Below, piece after piece: positions 27,886-39,300 of a stretch of 64,000 nucleotides of DNA. The stretch covers positions 1-64,000 of the forward strand of contig NZ_QURB01000003.1 in NCBI RefSeq assembly GCF_003402975.1, read 5' to 3'. Numbering within the stretch: the first letter of the stretch is position 1; each line of letters begins with the position of its first letter. Source of the stretch: Brumimicrobium aurantiacum. GTDB lineage: Bacteria > Bacteroidota > Bacteroidia > Flavobacteriales_D > Crocinitomicaceae. The notes under the pieces are model-generated. The model saw only the letters and a list, made by a program, of their open reading frames with translations, did no database searches and was not told where the DNA came from. A program made the translations under genes and the position numbers.

Positions 27886-28233
27886 ATGAAAAATGGAATT
27901 TTAATGATCGTAATGTTGCTTGGTTTGTTTGTAAGTTGTTCAAATACGAAAGGTACTGAAGCAAAACCTGTAGCGTATATCCAAACAAATGCCCAATGTG
28001 GAGAATGTAAGGAAAGAATAGAGGAGGCTCTTAATTACTCAAAAGGAGTAGTATATTCAAATATGGATTTGGAGACGAAAATTGTTGAAGTAAAATACAA
28101 TACAAATAAAACATCACTTGCAGAGGTGAAAACGATTATCTCAAACTTAGGCTATGATGCTGATGATGTTACAGCAAATAAAAAAGCACAAGCTGCCTTG
28201 CCAGCATGTTGTCAGCCGGGTGGTCATGACTAG
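27886..28233 (+). CDS. Heavy-metal-associated (HMA) domain lipoprotein
   Basis: 115 residues. Seen: lipoprotein signal with lipobox LFVSC (Cys18), then an HMA fold with the metal-binding motif C38-x2-C41 (NAQCGECKERIE), the DMNL-type strands and NLGYDADDV end. After the fold comes ACCQPGGHD, an extra Cys-Cys and His. It binds Cu(I) or similar ions at the periplasmic or surface side of a membrane. It follows the TonB receptor after 22 bases and is the last gene of the unit, so it is probably a metal chaperone or acceptor for the receptor's cargo. Confidence 0.88.
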   Translation: MKNGILMIVMLLGLFVSCSNTKGTEAKPVAYIQTNAQCGECKERIEEALNYSKGVVYSNMDLETKIVEVKYNTNKTSLAEVKTIISNLGYDADDVTANKKAQAALPACCQPGGHD

Positions 28234-28314
28234 TGTTAGCTGATTGAAAAGTAACTTTAAAATAATTTAATTAACAAACTTAGTTCAATTGTGGAAAAAA
28301 AAGATTTTTATTCT

Positions 28315-29879
<1,565 letters not shown>

Positions 29880-29892
29880 ATCTTATTAAAAT

Positions 29893-30183
29893 ATGTGGTT
29901 AGAAGTTATAACACCAGAAAAAAAAGTGTTTGAAGGTGAAGTTGATGCTGTTCGTTTTCCAGGTATTGATGGAGCGTTTCAAGTATTGAAAAATCACGCA
30001 CCAATTATCTCTTCACTTACTGAAGGTATAGTCAAAGTTGATCTGTCAAATCACGAAACAGATTTTGATGAATTCTCAGGGTCTTTTGAACCAGATTCAT
30101 CAAACTCAAGAGTTATTCGTATGACAATCAAAGGTGGGGTAATGGAGATGCAAAATGATAAAATTATTGTTCTTGCAGACTAA
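29893..30183 (+). CDS. atpC: F-type ATP synthase subunit epsilon, short form
   Basis: 96 residues. Seen: the N-terminal beta-sandwich of subunit epsilon (MWLEVITPEKKVFEGEVDAV, FPGIDGAFQVLKNHAPIISSL). The acidic stretch NHETDFDEFSGSFEPDSSNS sits between two sandwich strands. The C-terminal two-helix domain found in the 130-140 residue proteins of many bacteria, which blocks ATP hydrolysis, is absent. Short forms of this kind are usual in the phylum. It is 13 bases behind atpD and is followed by a terminator. Confidence 0.93.
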   Translation: MWLEVITPEKKVFEGEVDAVRFPGIDGAFQVLKNHAPIISSLTEGIVKVDLSNHETDFDEFSGSFEPDSSNSRVIRMTIKGGVMEMQNDKIIVLAD

Positions 30184-30201
30184 ACGTATAATAAATTAGG
30201 A

Positions 30202-30236
30202 AAAAGGGAGTTGTATAAAGCAATTCCCTTTTCTTG
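30202..30236 (+). terminator. Intrinsic terminator of atpDC
   Basis: Arms AAAAGGGAGTTG (30202-30213) and CAATTCCCTTTT (30221-30232), 12 pairs with one G-U, 7-base loop, ending in TTTTCTTG. Confidence 0.8.
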
Positions 30237-30401
30237 TTATTATAACTTGGGTTTTGCTTCTGTCGTTATGAATAGTCAAATTTGCTATTTTAAAAAAGGT
30301 TGGCGATATATAGCATTCAGTTGTTAAACTACGTTAAGGTTGTTTTGGTTTTTATGTAGAAATTCCAATTGTTATTGTAAATTCGTCGTCTTATTATAAT
30401 T

Positions 30402-31145
30402 ATGAGTTTGTTAAATAAAATAAATCTTGAAAAATGTCCTCAACACATTGCAATCATTATGGATGGTAATGGGAGATGGGCAAAGCAACAAGGTGAGGTT
30501 CGCTTATTCGGACATTCATATGGTGTAGAAGCTGTTCGAGAAGTACTAAAGGCTTGTGTAGATGCTGGTGTGCGTCACCTGACCCTCTATGCTTTTTCTA
30601 CTGAAAATTGGAATAGACCCCAGGAAGAAGTAGATGGACTCATGAATTTGATGGTAGAAACCATAGCAAATGAAGTGGAAGAGTTAGACGATAATAATAT
30701 TCGACTACGCAGCATAGGTGATAAAAATAGATTGCCAAACGCTTGTAGAAATGAGCTTAACGCCGCAATGGAAGCTACTAAAACTAATGATTCACTTGAT
30801 TTAATTTTGGCCCTTAATTATAGTGCCCGTTGGGAAATTGTTGATGCGGTTAAGAAAATTGCAAATAAAGTAAAAGAGGGAAAAATTAATCCCGAAGAAA
30901 TCGATGATGATACCTTTTCAAATGAATTGTGTATTAATGATGTCCCAGATCCAGAATTATTAATACGTACTTCAGGAGAATGTAGAATAAGTAACTTTAT
31001 GTTATGGCAAATTGCATACTCAGAATTATACTTTACAGATATTTTATGGCCTGATTTTAAAAGAGAAAATCTTTTTGAAGCCATAATTGCTTATCAAAAT
31101 AGAGAAAGACGTTTCGGTCAAGTATCTGAACAACTGAAAAATTAA
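30402..31145 (+). CDS. uppS: Isoprenyl transferase (undecaprenyl diphosphate synthase)
   Basis: 247 residues, normal length. It extends farnesyl diphosphate with isopentenyl diphosphate in cis to make the C55 carrier for peptidoglycan and surface glycans. Seen: catalytic Asp21 in IAIIMDGNGRWA, GHSYG, FSTENWNRP at about 67-75 and RTSGECRISNFMLWQ near residue 194. It is the first gene of the envelope block; bamA follows after one base, which implies cotranscription. Confidence 0.96.
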   Translation: MSLLNKINLEKCPQHIAIIMDGNGRWAKQQGEVRLFGHSYGVEAVREVLKACVDAGVRHLTLYAFSTENWNRPQEEVDGLMNLMVETIANEVEELDDNNIRLRSIGDKNRLPNACRNELNAAMEATKTNDSLDLILALNYSARWEIVDAVKKIANKVKEGKINPEEIDDDTFSNELCINDVPDPELLIRTSGECRISNFMLWQIAYSELYFTDILWPDFKRENLFEAIIAYQNRERRFGQVSEQLKN

Positions 31146-31146
31146 T

Positions 31147-33654
31147 ATGAGATATTTAACGATCGCATTAGTAGTACATCTTTTTAGTCAATTTGCATTT
31201 GGTCAACAAGTAAATTACGAAAACCCTAAAACCTATGAAATTGGACCCATTTCAATTAATGGAGCTGATAATTTTGACCATCAAGCGATTAAACTAATTG
31301 CTGGTCTAAGACAAGGAGAAGAAATTGTGATTCCTGGTGATGATATCTCTAAAGCAATTCGTAACCTTTGGGAGGAAAAACTTTTCTCTGATGTTCAAAT
31401 AAAATTAGATAAAGCTGTAGGAGATATCGCTTATCTATCTATTAATCTAAAACCAAGACCAAAGCTTTCACGTTTTAAATTTGTAGGAGCGAAGAAAAAA
31501 GATGCCGATAATATCAGAGAAGAAATTAATTTATTCTCAGGAAAAAACATCACAGAAAATTTAATTTTTAATACACGAGCGAAAGTAGTAGGATATTACA
31601 GAGAAAAAGGATTTTATAATGTTGATGTAAATATTCAACGTGTAAATGATTCCTTAATGAATAACTCTGAAATATTTATCATAAATATTGATAGAGGAGA
31701 GCCTGTTCGAATAGCAGAAATAAATTTTTATGGAGTGGAATCTGTTAAAGAAGGGAAGCTACGCCGTAAAATGAAAGATACCAAACAAAAAGCTTTTTGG
31801 AGATTCTTCAAGCGTTCTAAATTTACAGAATCAGCGTATGCACGTGATAAAAATTTGCTGTTGCAAGAATTTAAAAAAATAGGACTACGTGATGCTAAAA
31901 TTGTACACGACACTGTTTATGCCTTAGATGAAAAAAATCTAATTATTGATATTACAATTGATGAGGGTGAAAAGTATTACTTTGGTAATATCACATGGGT
32001 TGGAAATTCAAAGTATACTTCTGGTTATTTAGATACTGTTCTTGGTTTGAGTTACGGCGATTTATACAATAAAGAATTGCTAGATACTCGTTTGCACCAA
32101 AGTATGGATGGTCGTGACATTACCTCTTTATATATGGATAAAGGTCATTTGTTCTTCCAAGTTTTTGCTGTAGAAACTAATGTTGAAGACCATCATATAG
32201 ATTATGAAATCAGAATGACGGAAGGTAAAGAAGCGCGTATTAAGGATATCATTATTAAAGGGAATTATAAAACCAATGATTATGTAATACGACGAGAAAT
32301 TCGTACAAAACCAGGTGATTTGTTTAATCGAAATGACATTATTCGAACGCAACGTGAATTGGCGCAATTAGGATATTTTGATGAACAAGCTTTTGAAATT
32401 AATCCTTTACCAAATCCAGCCGATGGAACGGTTGATATAGAGTATGTTGTAACTGAAAAATCATCCGACCAAATAGAACTTTCTGGTGGTTATGGAGCAG
32501 GTACAATTATTGGAACTTTAGGGTTGACATTTAATAATTTTTCTATTCAAAATACATTCAATAAAGAAGCTTGGGCACCTTTACCTACAGGTGATGGTCA
32601 GACGCTATCTTTAAGAGGTCAAACCAATGGACCGTACTATCAGTCTTATAATTTTTCTTTTACTGAGCCATGGTTGGGTGGGAAAAAACCGAATGCATTA
32701 ACAACATGGGTAAATCATCAAACTTACAGTAGTTATTTGGATGAAGACGATGATTTATATAATAAGGTTTCAATCTCTGGAGCAGGTATTGGTTTACAAA
32801 GAAGAAAGAAAATTCCAGACGATTACTTTAGTGCATATTACGAATTGTCTTACAGTTACTATGATATCACAAATTATTCTTCATTTGCATTCGATGATGG
32901 TTTTTCAAATGACATTGCATTTAAATATGTGCTAGCAAGAAACTCTATTGATGCACCGATTTATCCAAAAAGTGGATCACGTATATCTTTTACAGCTAAA
33001 ACAACTTTACCTTATTCTCGTTTTGATGGAATTTCTGATTATTCTTCTCTTTCAGAACAAGAAAAATATAAGTATGCGGAATATTACAAAATGAAATTAA
33101 CGGGTGAATGGTATTTGCCATTGACAGCGGATAAAAAATTAATATTGTCTCCTAAAGTAGGATTTGGATTCCTTGGTGGCTTTAGTTCAGAAAAAGGATT
33201 AACTCCATTTGAGCGATTCTATTTAGGAGGAAATGGTTTAACAGGAGTTAACCAGTTGGATGGTCGTGAACTAATTTCATTGCGTGGTTATGAGAGTGAA
33301 GCTTTATCTTCAGAGACTGGTGATCCATTAATTGCACGTTACTCTTTAGAATTAAGATACCCAATTTCATTGAATCCTTCTGCAACATTCTTTGTGTTAG
33401 CATTTGCTGAGGCAGGAAATACTTATACAGGTTTTGATACTTTCAATCCTTTTAATGTCAAAAGAAGTTTTGGAGGTGGTGTAAGAATCTACCTACCAAT
33501 GTTTGGTCTTCTAGGATTTGATTATGGATGGGGTATTGATCCATTTGACCCACATAGTAACGGGTATGCTGGTGGTAATGATTTAATCAGAAGATCAGGT
33601 AAACCTGTTGGGACTTTCCAATTTATTATTGGTAAAAACTTAGGAGATTTATAA
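31147..33654 (+). CDS. bamA: Outer-membrane protein assembly factor BamA
   Basis: 835 residues. BamA inserts beta-barrel proteins into the outer membrane. Seen: signal peptide (1-20, FAFGQ), five POTRA-like repeats (about 28-455) and an Omp85 barrel (about 470-835) with GGYGAGTIIGTLGLTF and RFYLGGNGLTG, the latter the conserved region of the surrogate lid loop. The chain ends in KNLGDL instead of the aromatic residue common in Proteobacteria. Located between uppS and two Skp-like chaperone genes, an order conserved in the phylum. Confidence 0.95.
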   Translation: MRYLTIALVVHLFSQFAFGQQVNYENPKTYEIGPISINGADNFDHQAIKLIAGLRQGEEIVIPGDDISKAIRNLWEEKLFSDVQIKLDKAVGDIAYLSINLKPRPKLSRFKFVGAKKKDADNIREEINLFSGKNITENLIFNTRAKVVGYYREKGFYNVDVNIQRVNDSLMNNSEIFIINIDRGEPVRIAEINFYGVESVKEGKLRRKMKDTKQKAFWRFFKRSKFTESAYARDKNLLLQEFKKIGLRDAKIVHDTVYALDEKNLIIDITIDEGEKYYFGNITWVGNSKYTSGYLDTVLGLSYGDLYNKELLDTRLHQSMDGRDITSLYMDKGHLFFQVFAVETNVEDHHIDYEIRMTEGKEARIKDIIIKGNYKTNDYVIRREIRTKPGDLFNRNDIIRTQRELAQLGYFDEQAFEINPLPNPADGTVDIEYVVTEKSSDQIELSGGYGAGTIIGTLGLTFNNFSIQNTFNKEAWAPLPTGDGQTLSLRGQTNGPYYQSYNFSFTEPWLGGKKPNALTTWVNHQTYSSYLDEDDDLYNKVSISGAGIGLQRRKKIPDDYFSAYYELSYSYYDITNYSSFAFDDGFSNDIAFKYVLARNSIDAPIYPKSGSRISFTAKTTLPYSRFDGISDYSSLSEQEKYKYAEYYKMKLTGEWYLPLTADKKLILSPKVGFGFLGGFSSEKGLTPFERFYLGGNGLTGVNQLDGRELISLRGYESEALSSETGDPLIARYSLELRYPISLNPSATFFVLAFAEAGNTYTGFDTFNPFNVKRSFGGGVRIYLPMFGLLGFDYGWGIDPFDPHSNGYAGGNDLIRRSGKPVGTFQFIIGKNLGDL

Positions 33655-33689
33655 TGGCACTTTTGCTTTAATTCAAAAATAAAACTACG

Positions 33690-34208
33690 ATGAGAAACTT
33701 ATTTTTAATATTGACAATTGTTTTTGGTACATCTTTTGCTTCTATCGGTCAGAAGTATGGTTATATTGACTCTGACTATATTCTAGAAAGTATGCCAGAG
33801 TATAATCAAGCACAAGAAGAATTGAATACCTATGCAACAAGATGGCAAAATGAAATTGATGAACGTTACAAACAGATCAAAAAGAGAAAAGAAGAATTCT
33901 TAAGAGTCGAAGCAATTCTACCTAAAGAAGAAAGGTTAAAAAGAGAGGAAGAAATTGAAAAAATGGAATCTGAAGCTTTAGAAATGCAACAACAAAGATT
34001 TGGAGTAAGTGGAGAACTATTTTCAAAAAGAAAAGAGTTAATCGAACCAATTCAAGATCGTGTTTTTGAAGCATTAGGAAAAGTTGCTTCAGATAGAAAT
34101 TTTGCCTTCGTTTTTGATAAAGCAAACCAATCAAATCTTATCTTTGCAGATCCAAAGTACGATATCAGTAAAATGGTGTTACGTGAAATGGGAATTCAAG
34201 GAAAGTAA
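33690..34208 (+). CDS. OmpH/Skp family periplasmic chaperone (first copy)
   Basis: 172 residues. Seen: signal peptide (about 1-20), then KYGYIDSDYILESMPEY, the family opening, a long coiled coil at about 45-120 rich in E, K, R and Q, and a C-terminal strand (FVFDKANQSNLIFADP). Skp trimers hold unfolded outer-membrane proteins in their tentacles on the way to BamA. It is 35 bases after bamA and 32 bases before a paralogous copy. Confidence 0.92.
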   Translation: MRNLFLILTIVFGTSFASIGQKYGYIDSDYILESMPEYNQAQEELNTYATRWQNEIDERYKQIKKRKEEFLRVEAILPKEERLKREEEIEKMESEALEMQQQRFGVSGELFSKRKELIEPIQDRVFEALGKVASDRNFAFVFDKANQSNLIFADPKYDISKMVLREMGIQGK

Positions 34209-34240
34209 TTTATAAATAGAATAAAATCAAGATCAGAATC

Positions 34241-34771
34241 ATGAAAAAATTAATGTTATTATTTTTAATGGCGGTTACCACTTTTGGTGCTGCATTTAGT
34301 CAATCTTCAATGGCACATGTTAATACGCAGAAAGTATTAGATACTATGCCTTCACGTAAAAGCGCAATGAAGGAATTGGCAAATTTTGAAGAACGTGCAG
34401 TAAAAGAATTACAAGAAACACAGCAAAAATTGCAAGCTGATTATCAAAAGCTTACTCAGGAACAAGGTTCAATGAGTCCTACAGCTTTTAAATTTCAGGA
34501 AGAAAGATTGATGAAGAAATCTCAAGAATTTCAAACACGTCAACAAGAATTAGATGAGCAAATTCAAATTTTAAGTCAAGAGCTTAATGCGCCAATTCTT
34601 GAAAGAGTTCAGAAAGCGGTTGAGACTGTTTGTAAAGCAGAGAAAATTGACTATGTTGTAGATGAGTCTTCACTTCTATATAGTGGTGGTAGAAACCTTA
34701 CTCCACTTGTAGTGAAAGAAGTGCTAAAGATGGAAAAAGAAGCTACATCAACTTCTACAGAAGGAAAGTAA
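34241..34771 (+). CDS. OmpH/Skp family periplasmic chaperone (second copy)
   Basis: 176 residues, clearly a paralogue of the gene before it. Seen: signal peptide (about 1-20, GAAFSQ), SMAHVNTQKVLDTMPSR start, coiled coil at about 45-125 rich in Q and E, and a C-terminal strand (YVVDESSLLYSGG). Same role as its neighbour; the differences in the tentacle region could mean hetero-oligomers or division of clients. Last gene of the envelope transcript, ended by a strong terminator. Confidence 0.92.
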   Translation: MKKLMLLFLMAVTTFGAAFSQSSMAHVNTQKVLDTMPSRKSAMKELANFEERAVKELQETQQKLQADYQKLTQEQGSMSPTAFKFQEERLMKKSQEFQTRQQELDEQIQILSQELNAPILERVQKAVETVCKAEKIDYVVDESSLLYSGGRNLTPLVVKEVLKMEKEATSTSTEGK

Positions 34772-34791
34772 AACTTTTATGAGAATGCTTT

Positions 34792-34821
34792 AAGCCGTTA
34801 TGTTTTCATAACGGCTTTTTT
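34792..34821 (+). terminator. Intrinsic terminator after ompH copies
   Basis: Perfect 11-base stem AAGCCGTTATG (34792-34802) with CATAACGGCTT (34807-34817), TTTT loop, followed by Ts. It lies 20 bases past the second ompH stop and 15 bases before murI. Confidence 0.9.
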
Positions 34822-34835
34822 GCGTATTTTTGAGT

Positions 34836-35669
34836 ATGCTCGATTATAGTCCAATTGGTTTTTTTGATTCAGGTTATGGTGGTTTAACTGTCCTTAAAGA
34901 AGTTCAGAAACTAATGCCTGAATATGATTATTTATACCTAGGTGACAATGCACGAGCTCCTTATGGAACTCGTTCTTCTGAAGTTGTTTTTGAATACACT
35001 TGGGAAGCAGTACAAACCTTGTTTAATAAAGGTTGTGACTTGGTTGTTTTGGCATGTAATACAGCTTCAGCCAAAGCCTTAAGAAGGATTCAACAAGAAA
35101 AGCTAATTGATTATCCAGAAAAACGAGTTTTAGGAGTGGTCAGACCAAGTGCTGAAATTGTTGGTGATTTTAGTCTGAACAATAACATTGTTATCTTAGG
35201 GACAAACGGAACAATTGCTTCCAATGCTTATATAGAGGAGTTTAGTTTGCTGAGTCCAAAAACACTTGTAAATCAGTACGCTTGTCCATTATGGGTTCCT
35301 TTGATAGAAAACAATGAATACCGCACTCCCGAAGGAATAGCATTTATTAAAAATGATATTGATAAAGTACTTCGTTTTTATCCTAATTCTGATGTAATTC
35401 TCTTGGGATGTACTCATTATCCAATTCTCCAAAATATTATAGAAGATCTTGTTCCTAATCACATAAAGGTGGTTAGTCAAGGAGATATCGTAGCCAAATC
35501 ATTGATGTCGTATTTAGAAAGGCATAAATGGTTAGCTGACCTACTATCTCGAAAAGGAAGAACAAGTTATTTAACCACTGAAAATCCTGGTACTTTTGAA
35601 GAGCTAGCTTCTTTAATTTTAGATATCAACGTTAAAGCAAAACATATTAAATTAAATTCATGGCATTAA
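34836..35669 (+). CDS. murI: Glutamate racemase
   Basis: 277 residues from the ATG at 34836 (MLDYSPIGFFDSGYGG); an in-frame TTG two codons upstream is less likely. MurI makes D-glutamate for peptidoglycan. Seen: the first catalytic cysteine at about 74 in VLACNTASA and the second at about 192 in LLGCTHYP, plus FDSGYGGLTVL at the start and GDNARAPYG. Its end overlaps the next gene by 10 bases. It lies behind the terminator, with a TATTTTTG sequence at 34825-34832 only 3 bases before the ATG, so its own transcript could be leaderless. Confidence 0.96.
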   Translation: MLDYSPIGFFDSGYGGLTVLKEVQKLMPEYDYLYLGDNARAPYGTRSSEVVFEYTWEAVQTLFNKGCDLVVLACNTASAKALRRIQQEKLIDYPEKRVLGVVRPSAEIVGDFSLNNNIVILGTNGTIASNAYIEEFSLLSPKTLVNQYACPLWVPLIENNEYRTPEGIAFIKNDIDKVLRFYPNSDVILLGCTHYPILQNIIEDLVPNHIKVVSQGDIVAKSLMSYLERHKWLADLLSRKGRTSYLTTENPGTFEELASLILDINVKAKHIKLNSWH

Positions 35670-36184
35670 TAAAAGAATGTAGAGGGTATTCCCCTCAAAT
35701 CGCTGAAGATTGTTGGATAGCAGAAAATGCTACAATAGTTGGTGATGTTAAATTAGGTAAAGGGACTTCTGTATGGTTTTCAGCTGTTGTGAGGGGAGAT
35801 GTGAATACCATTCAATTTGGAGAAAATTGTAATATTCAGGATGGAGCAGTAATTCATTGTACTTATGAAAAGTCCAAAACCATCGCAGGAAACAATGTAT
35901 CTATTGGTCATAATGCCATTGTACACGGATGTAAAATCGGAAATAATGTTTTAATTGGTATGGGCGCTATTGTAATGGATAACGCAGTGGTTAATGATAA
36001 TGTACTAATTGCAGCAGGAGCAGTTGTACTTGAAAATACAGTACTAGAATCAAATTCTGTTTACGCTGGAACTCCTGCTAAACGTATTAAGTCTTTAAGT
36101 GAAAAAACATTTGAAGGAGAGGTGAAGCGTATTGCCAATAATTATGGAATGTATGCAAGTTGGTTTTCGGAGAAGAACCAATAG
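35660..36184 (+). CDS. Gamma carbonic anhydrase-like hexapeptide protein
   Basis: 174 residues of left-handed beta-helix, the YrdA/CaiE/gamma carbonic anhydrase family. Seen: repeated hexapeptides from about 20 to 145 (NATIVGDVKLGKGTSVW, GNNVSIGHNAIVHGCKIGNNVLIGMGA) and three histidines in AVIHCTY and GHNAIVHG, matching the metal ligands of gamma carbonic anhydrases. Trimers bind a metal at subunit interfaces; catalytic activity is unproven for most YrdA-like members. Overlaps murI by 10 bases, so it is translated from the same transcript. Confidence 0.9.
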   Translation: MALIKECRGYSPQIAEDCWIAENATIVGDVKLGKGTSVWFSAVVRGDVNTIQFGENCNIQDGAVIHCTYEKSKTIAGNNVSIGHNAIVHGCKIGNNVLIGMGAIVMDNAVVNDNVLIAAGAVVLENTVLESNSVYAGTPAKRIKSLSEKTFEGEVKRIANNYGMYASWFSEKNQ

Positions 36185-36244
36185 ACTTGTATATTTACGA
36201 TTTACTTTGTGAATTAACAAATATTTAATTTTAATAAATTGACT

Positions 36245-36252
36245 TAACTTTG
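36245..36252 (+). promoter_or_regulatory. Candidate -7 box of the surface operon
   Basis: TAACTTTG lies 118 bases before the TonB receptor start, with only a weak TTT/TTA at the -33 position. The leader of roughly 110 bases between it and the gene is AT-rich without clear structure. Confidence 0.4.
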
Positions 36253-36370
36253 TTTCGGACAAATGTGTATTTGTAAACAGAATTTTTCTTAGATGTTAAA
36301 TTTTCTAAATGAATTTTTTCTATATTTACACTTTTCGAATAATTTGAGTAAGAATAAATAATAAAAACTT

Positions 36371-39300
36371 ATGATACGTAAATTCTACTTTTTGTTTTTA
36401 AGTGTTTTGTTGTCAGTAGGTTCTGTTTTTGGGCAGGCTGGTAATGGAACAATCAAAGGATCGGTTCTTGATAGTGAATCAAATGAGCCAATACCTTTTG
36501 TGAAGGTTGTTTTATATCAAGGTGGTATAATTAAGGGGGGTACAGAGTCTGATTTTGATGGGAAATTCCAATTTCCATCGATTTCTTCAGGATCTTACGA
36601 TGTTGAGTTCCGTTCTCAGGAATACAAACCTATTAAAATTGAGAACGTTTCTGTTTCTGCAGAGAAGATTACTTTCTTAGATAAAACAAAATTAACTAAG
36701 CCAGAGGATGTTCAAGAAATGGAAGAGGTGCAAATTGTTGCCTATAAAGTTCCTTTGATTAATAAAGATGGTGGAGCTCAAGGTTCTACTGTTACACGTG
36801 AGGATATTTCTAAACTTCCTGTACGTTCGGCGAGTGGAGTTGCTTCTACTGTTGGAGGTGTAAATGAATCAGAAAGTTCTGGAGGTATTAGTGTAAGGGG
36901 ATCTCGTGAAGGAGCTTCTTACTATTATATTGATGGTATTAAAGTTCGTGGTTCTTCTAACTTACCGAAATCTGCGCTTGAAGAGGTGCAGGTTATTACA
37001 GGTGGTGTTCCTGCCAACTATGGGGATGCAACTGGTGGTATTATCTCGGTTACAACAAGAGGGCCATCAGCACAATACTTCGGTAGTTTAGAAGCTGTAT
37101 CATCTGGTTTTTACTTTCATGGAGAAAACGAATTAGGTTATGATGGAAAGGTGATTGGATTAGATCAATTTGGATATAACCTTGTAGAAGGAATGGTTTC
37201 AGGGCCTTTATTAATGAGAAAAGATTCTACTGGAAAGAAAACAGAACCAATCTTAGGATTCTTGATTTCAGCGTCGTTTAATGATCAAATTGATTCTCGA
37301 CCTTTCGCTGATGGTTCTTATAGAATTAAAGAGGATGTAAGAGAAGAATTGATTGCGAATCCTTTAAGACCTTCTGCAGATGGTCAAGGTTATTTTAATA
37401 ACTCAGACTTCCTACGTGAAGATGCTTTCGAAAAAACACCTTATAGAATGAATGCCCGTCGTAGAACAATCTCTGCTTCTGGTAAAATTGATGTTAATAC
37501 GGGACCAACTGTGAATTTAACATTTGGTGGTTCTATGAATTATAATGGAGGTAAAGCATATAGTTATGATAATTCTTTATATAACTTTGATAATTTTGGT
37601 AATTCAAGTCAGTTTGACTGGAGAGTTTATGGACGTTTAACACAACGTTTTAGAAATGACACTGAAGGATCAAGTTCAAAAGTTAAAAGTTTCTACTATA
37701 ATTTAATGGTAGATTATTCTAAATCTTCTTCAGAGGTTTATGATGAAGATCATAAATATAATATCTTTAACTATGGTCATGTAGGTTACTTTAATTCAAC
37801 TTACCGACCAACATACTCATTTAATGATGCAGAAGATAGTTTAATTCATGATGATTTTGAGTCAGTGATTGTTGACTTTTCACCATCAGATATTAATCCA
37901 ACTTTATCTGCTATAACAAGTCAATATTATGCATTGAATCCTAATCCACAAGGTAGTTACCAAAATATTGAGCAAATCAATAATGGTGGAGGTTTAAGAA
38001 ATGGAGATTCTCCAATTAGTGTTTACGGAATTTGGAGTAACATTGGTACACCTTATAATAGCTTCTTTAAAGGAGAAAATGAGCAGTTAAGAATTACAGG
38101 TTCTGCTTCTGTAGTTATTGGTGGACATAATATCTCTTTAGGTGTTGAGTACGAACAACGTTGGGACCGTGGATGGGGTTCTGGTAATTACTTCTCAAGA
38201 GCAGGTGCAGGACCAATTGGAATCTGGGAAATTTCTCGTCAATACATGAACAGTCACATTGAAGAGTTAGATTTAAATAACCCTAATTATGATTTTTACG
38301 GTACTTACCCTCGTGTAACTTATGACCGTTTAAACAGTGGATATGCTGCTAACGCTGGAAATGGTGAGTATGGAGGTGTAGCACAAAACGATGACCAATA
38401 TTTCTTCGATTATAACTTTAGAAAAGCATTAGGTCTTGATCCAGCTGGTGATGACTATATTGATATCGACCGTTATGATCCAAACATGTTCACTTTAGAT
38501 ATGTTCTCTCCAGATGAATTGTTTAATTCAGGACGTAACTTTATTTCTTACTATGGTTATGACCACACAGGAGAAAAAGTTTCTGGAAATACTGATATCA
38601 ATGACTACTTTACAGAAACAGATGAAAATGGAAACTATGAACGTTTCATCGGAGCTTTCCAACCAACTTATGTTTCAGGTTACATTATGGATAAGTTCTC
38701 CTTCGATGATATCGTATTTAACGTTGGGGTTCGTGTTGATGTTTTTGATGCTAACCAACCAGTATTGAAAGATCCTTATTTGTTCTATAATGCAAGATCA
38801 GCTTCTGAAGCGAGTTCATTAAAAGATCAAGACCCAAATACTTATGGATGGATTGATATTCCAGAAAGTATTGGTGATGATTATGTAGTTTACGTAAACG
38901 ATGTAGAGAACCCAACTCAAATTAACGGATTTAGAAATGGAGAAACTTGGTATGATCAAGATGGTACAGTAACGCAAGACCCTTCTACAATTAGAGGTGC
39001 TTCAGGTATTGCTCCTTGGTTGTTGAACCCATCTCAATCAACTCCATCTGCTGATGCATTTGAAGATTATAAAGTTGCAATTAACGTAATGCCACGTATT
39101 GCATTCTCTTTCCCAATCTCAGATGAGGCAAACTTCTTTGCAAACTACGATATCTTAACAAGTAGACCATCAACAGGTCTACGTTTTAATCCAATCGATT
39201 ATCAATACATTACAGCAAGAAACATTGTTATTAACAATTCAAACTTGCGTCCAGATAAAACAATTGACTACTCTTTCGGATTCCAACAAGTTTTAACACG

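Noticed and set aside
36185-36370. Structured leader of the surface operon
   Set aside because: AT-rich sequence without a convincing stem; only a weak -7 box.
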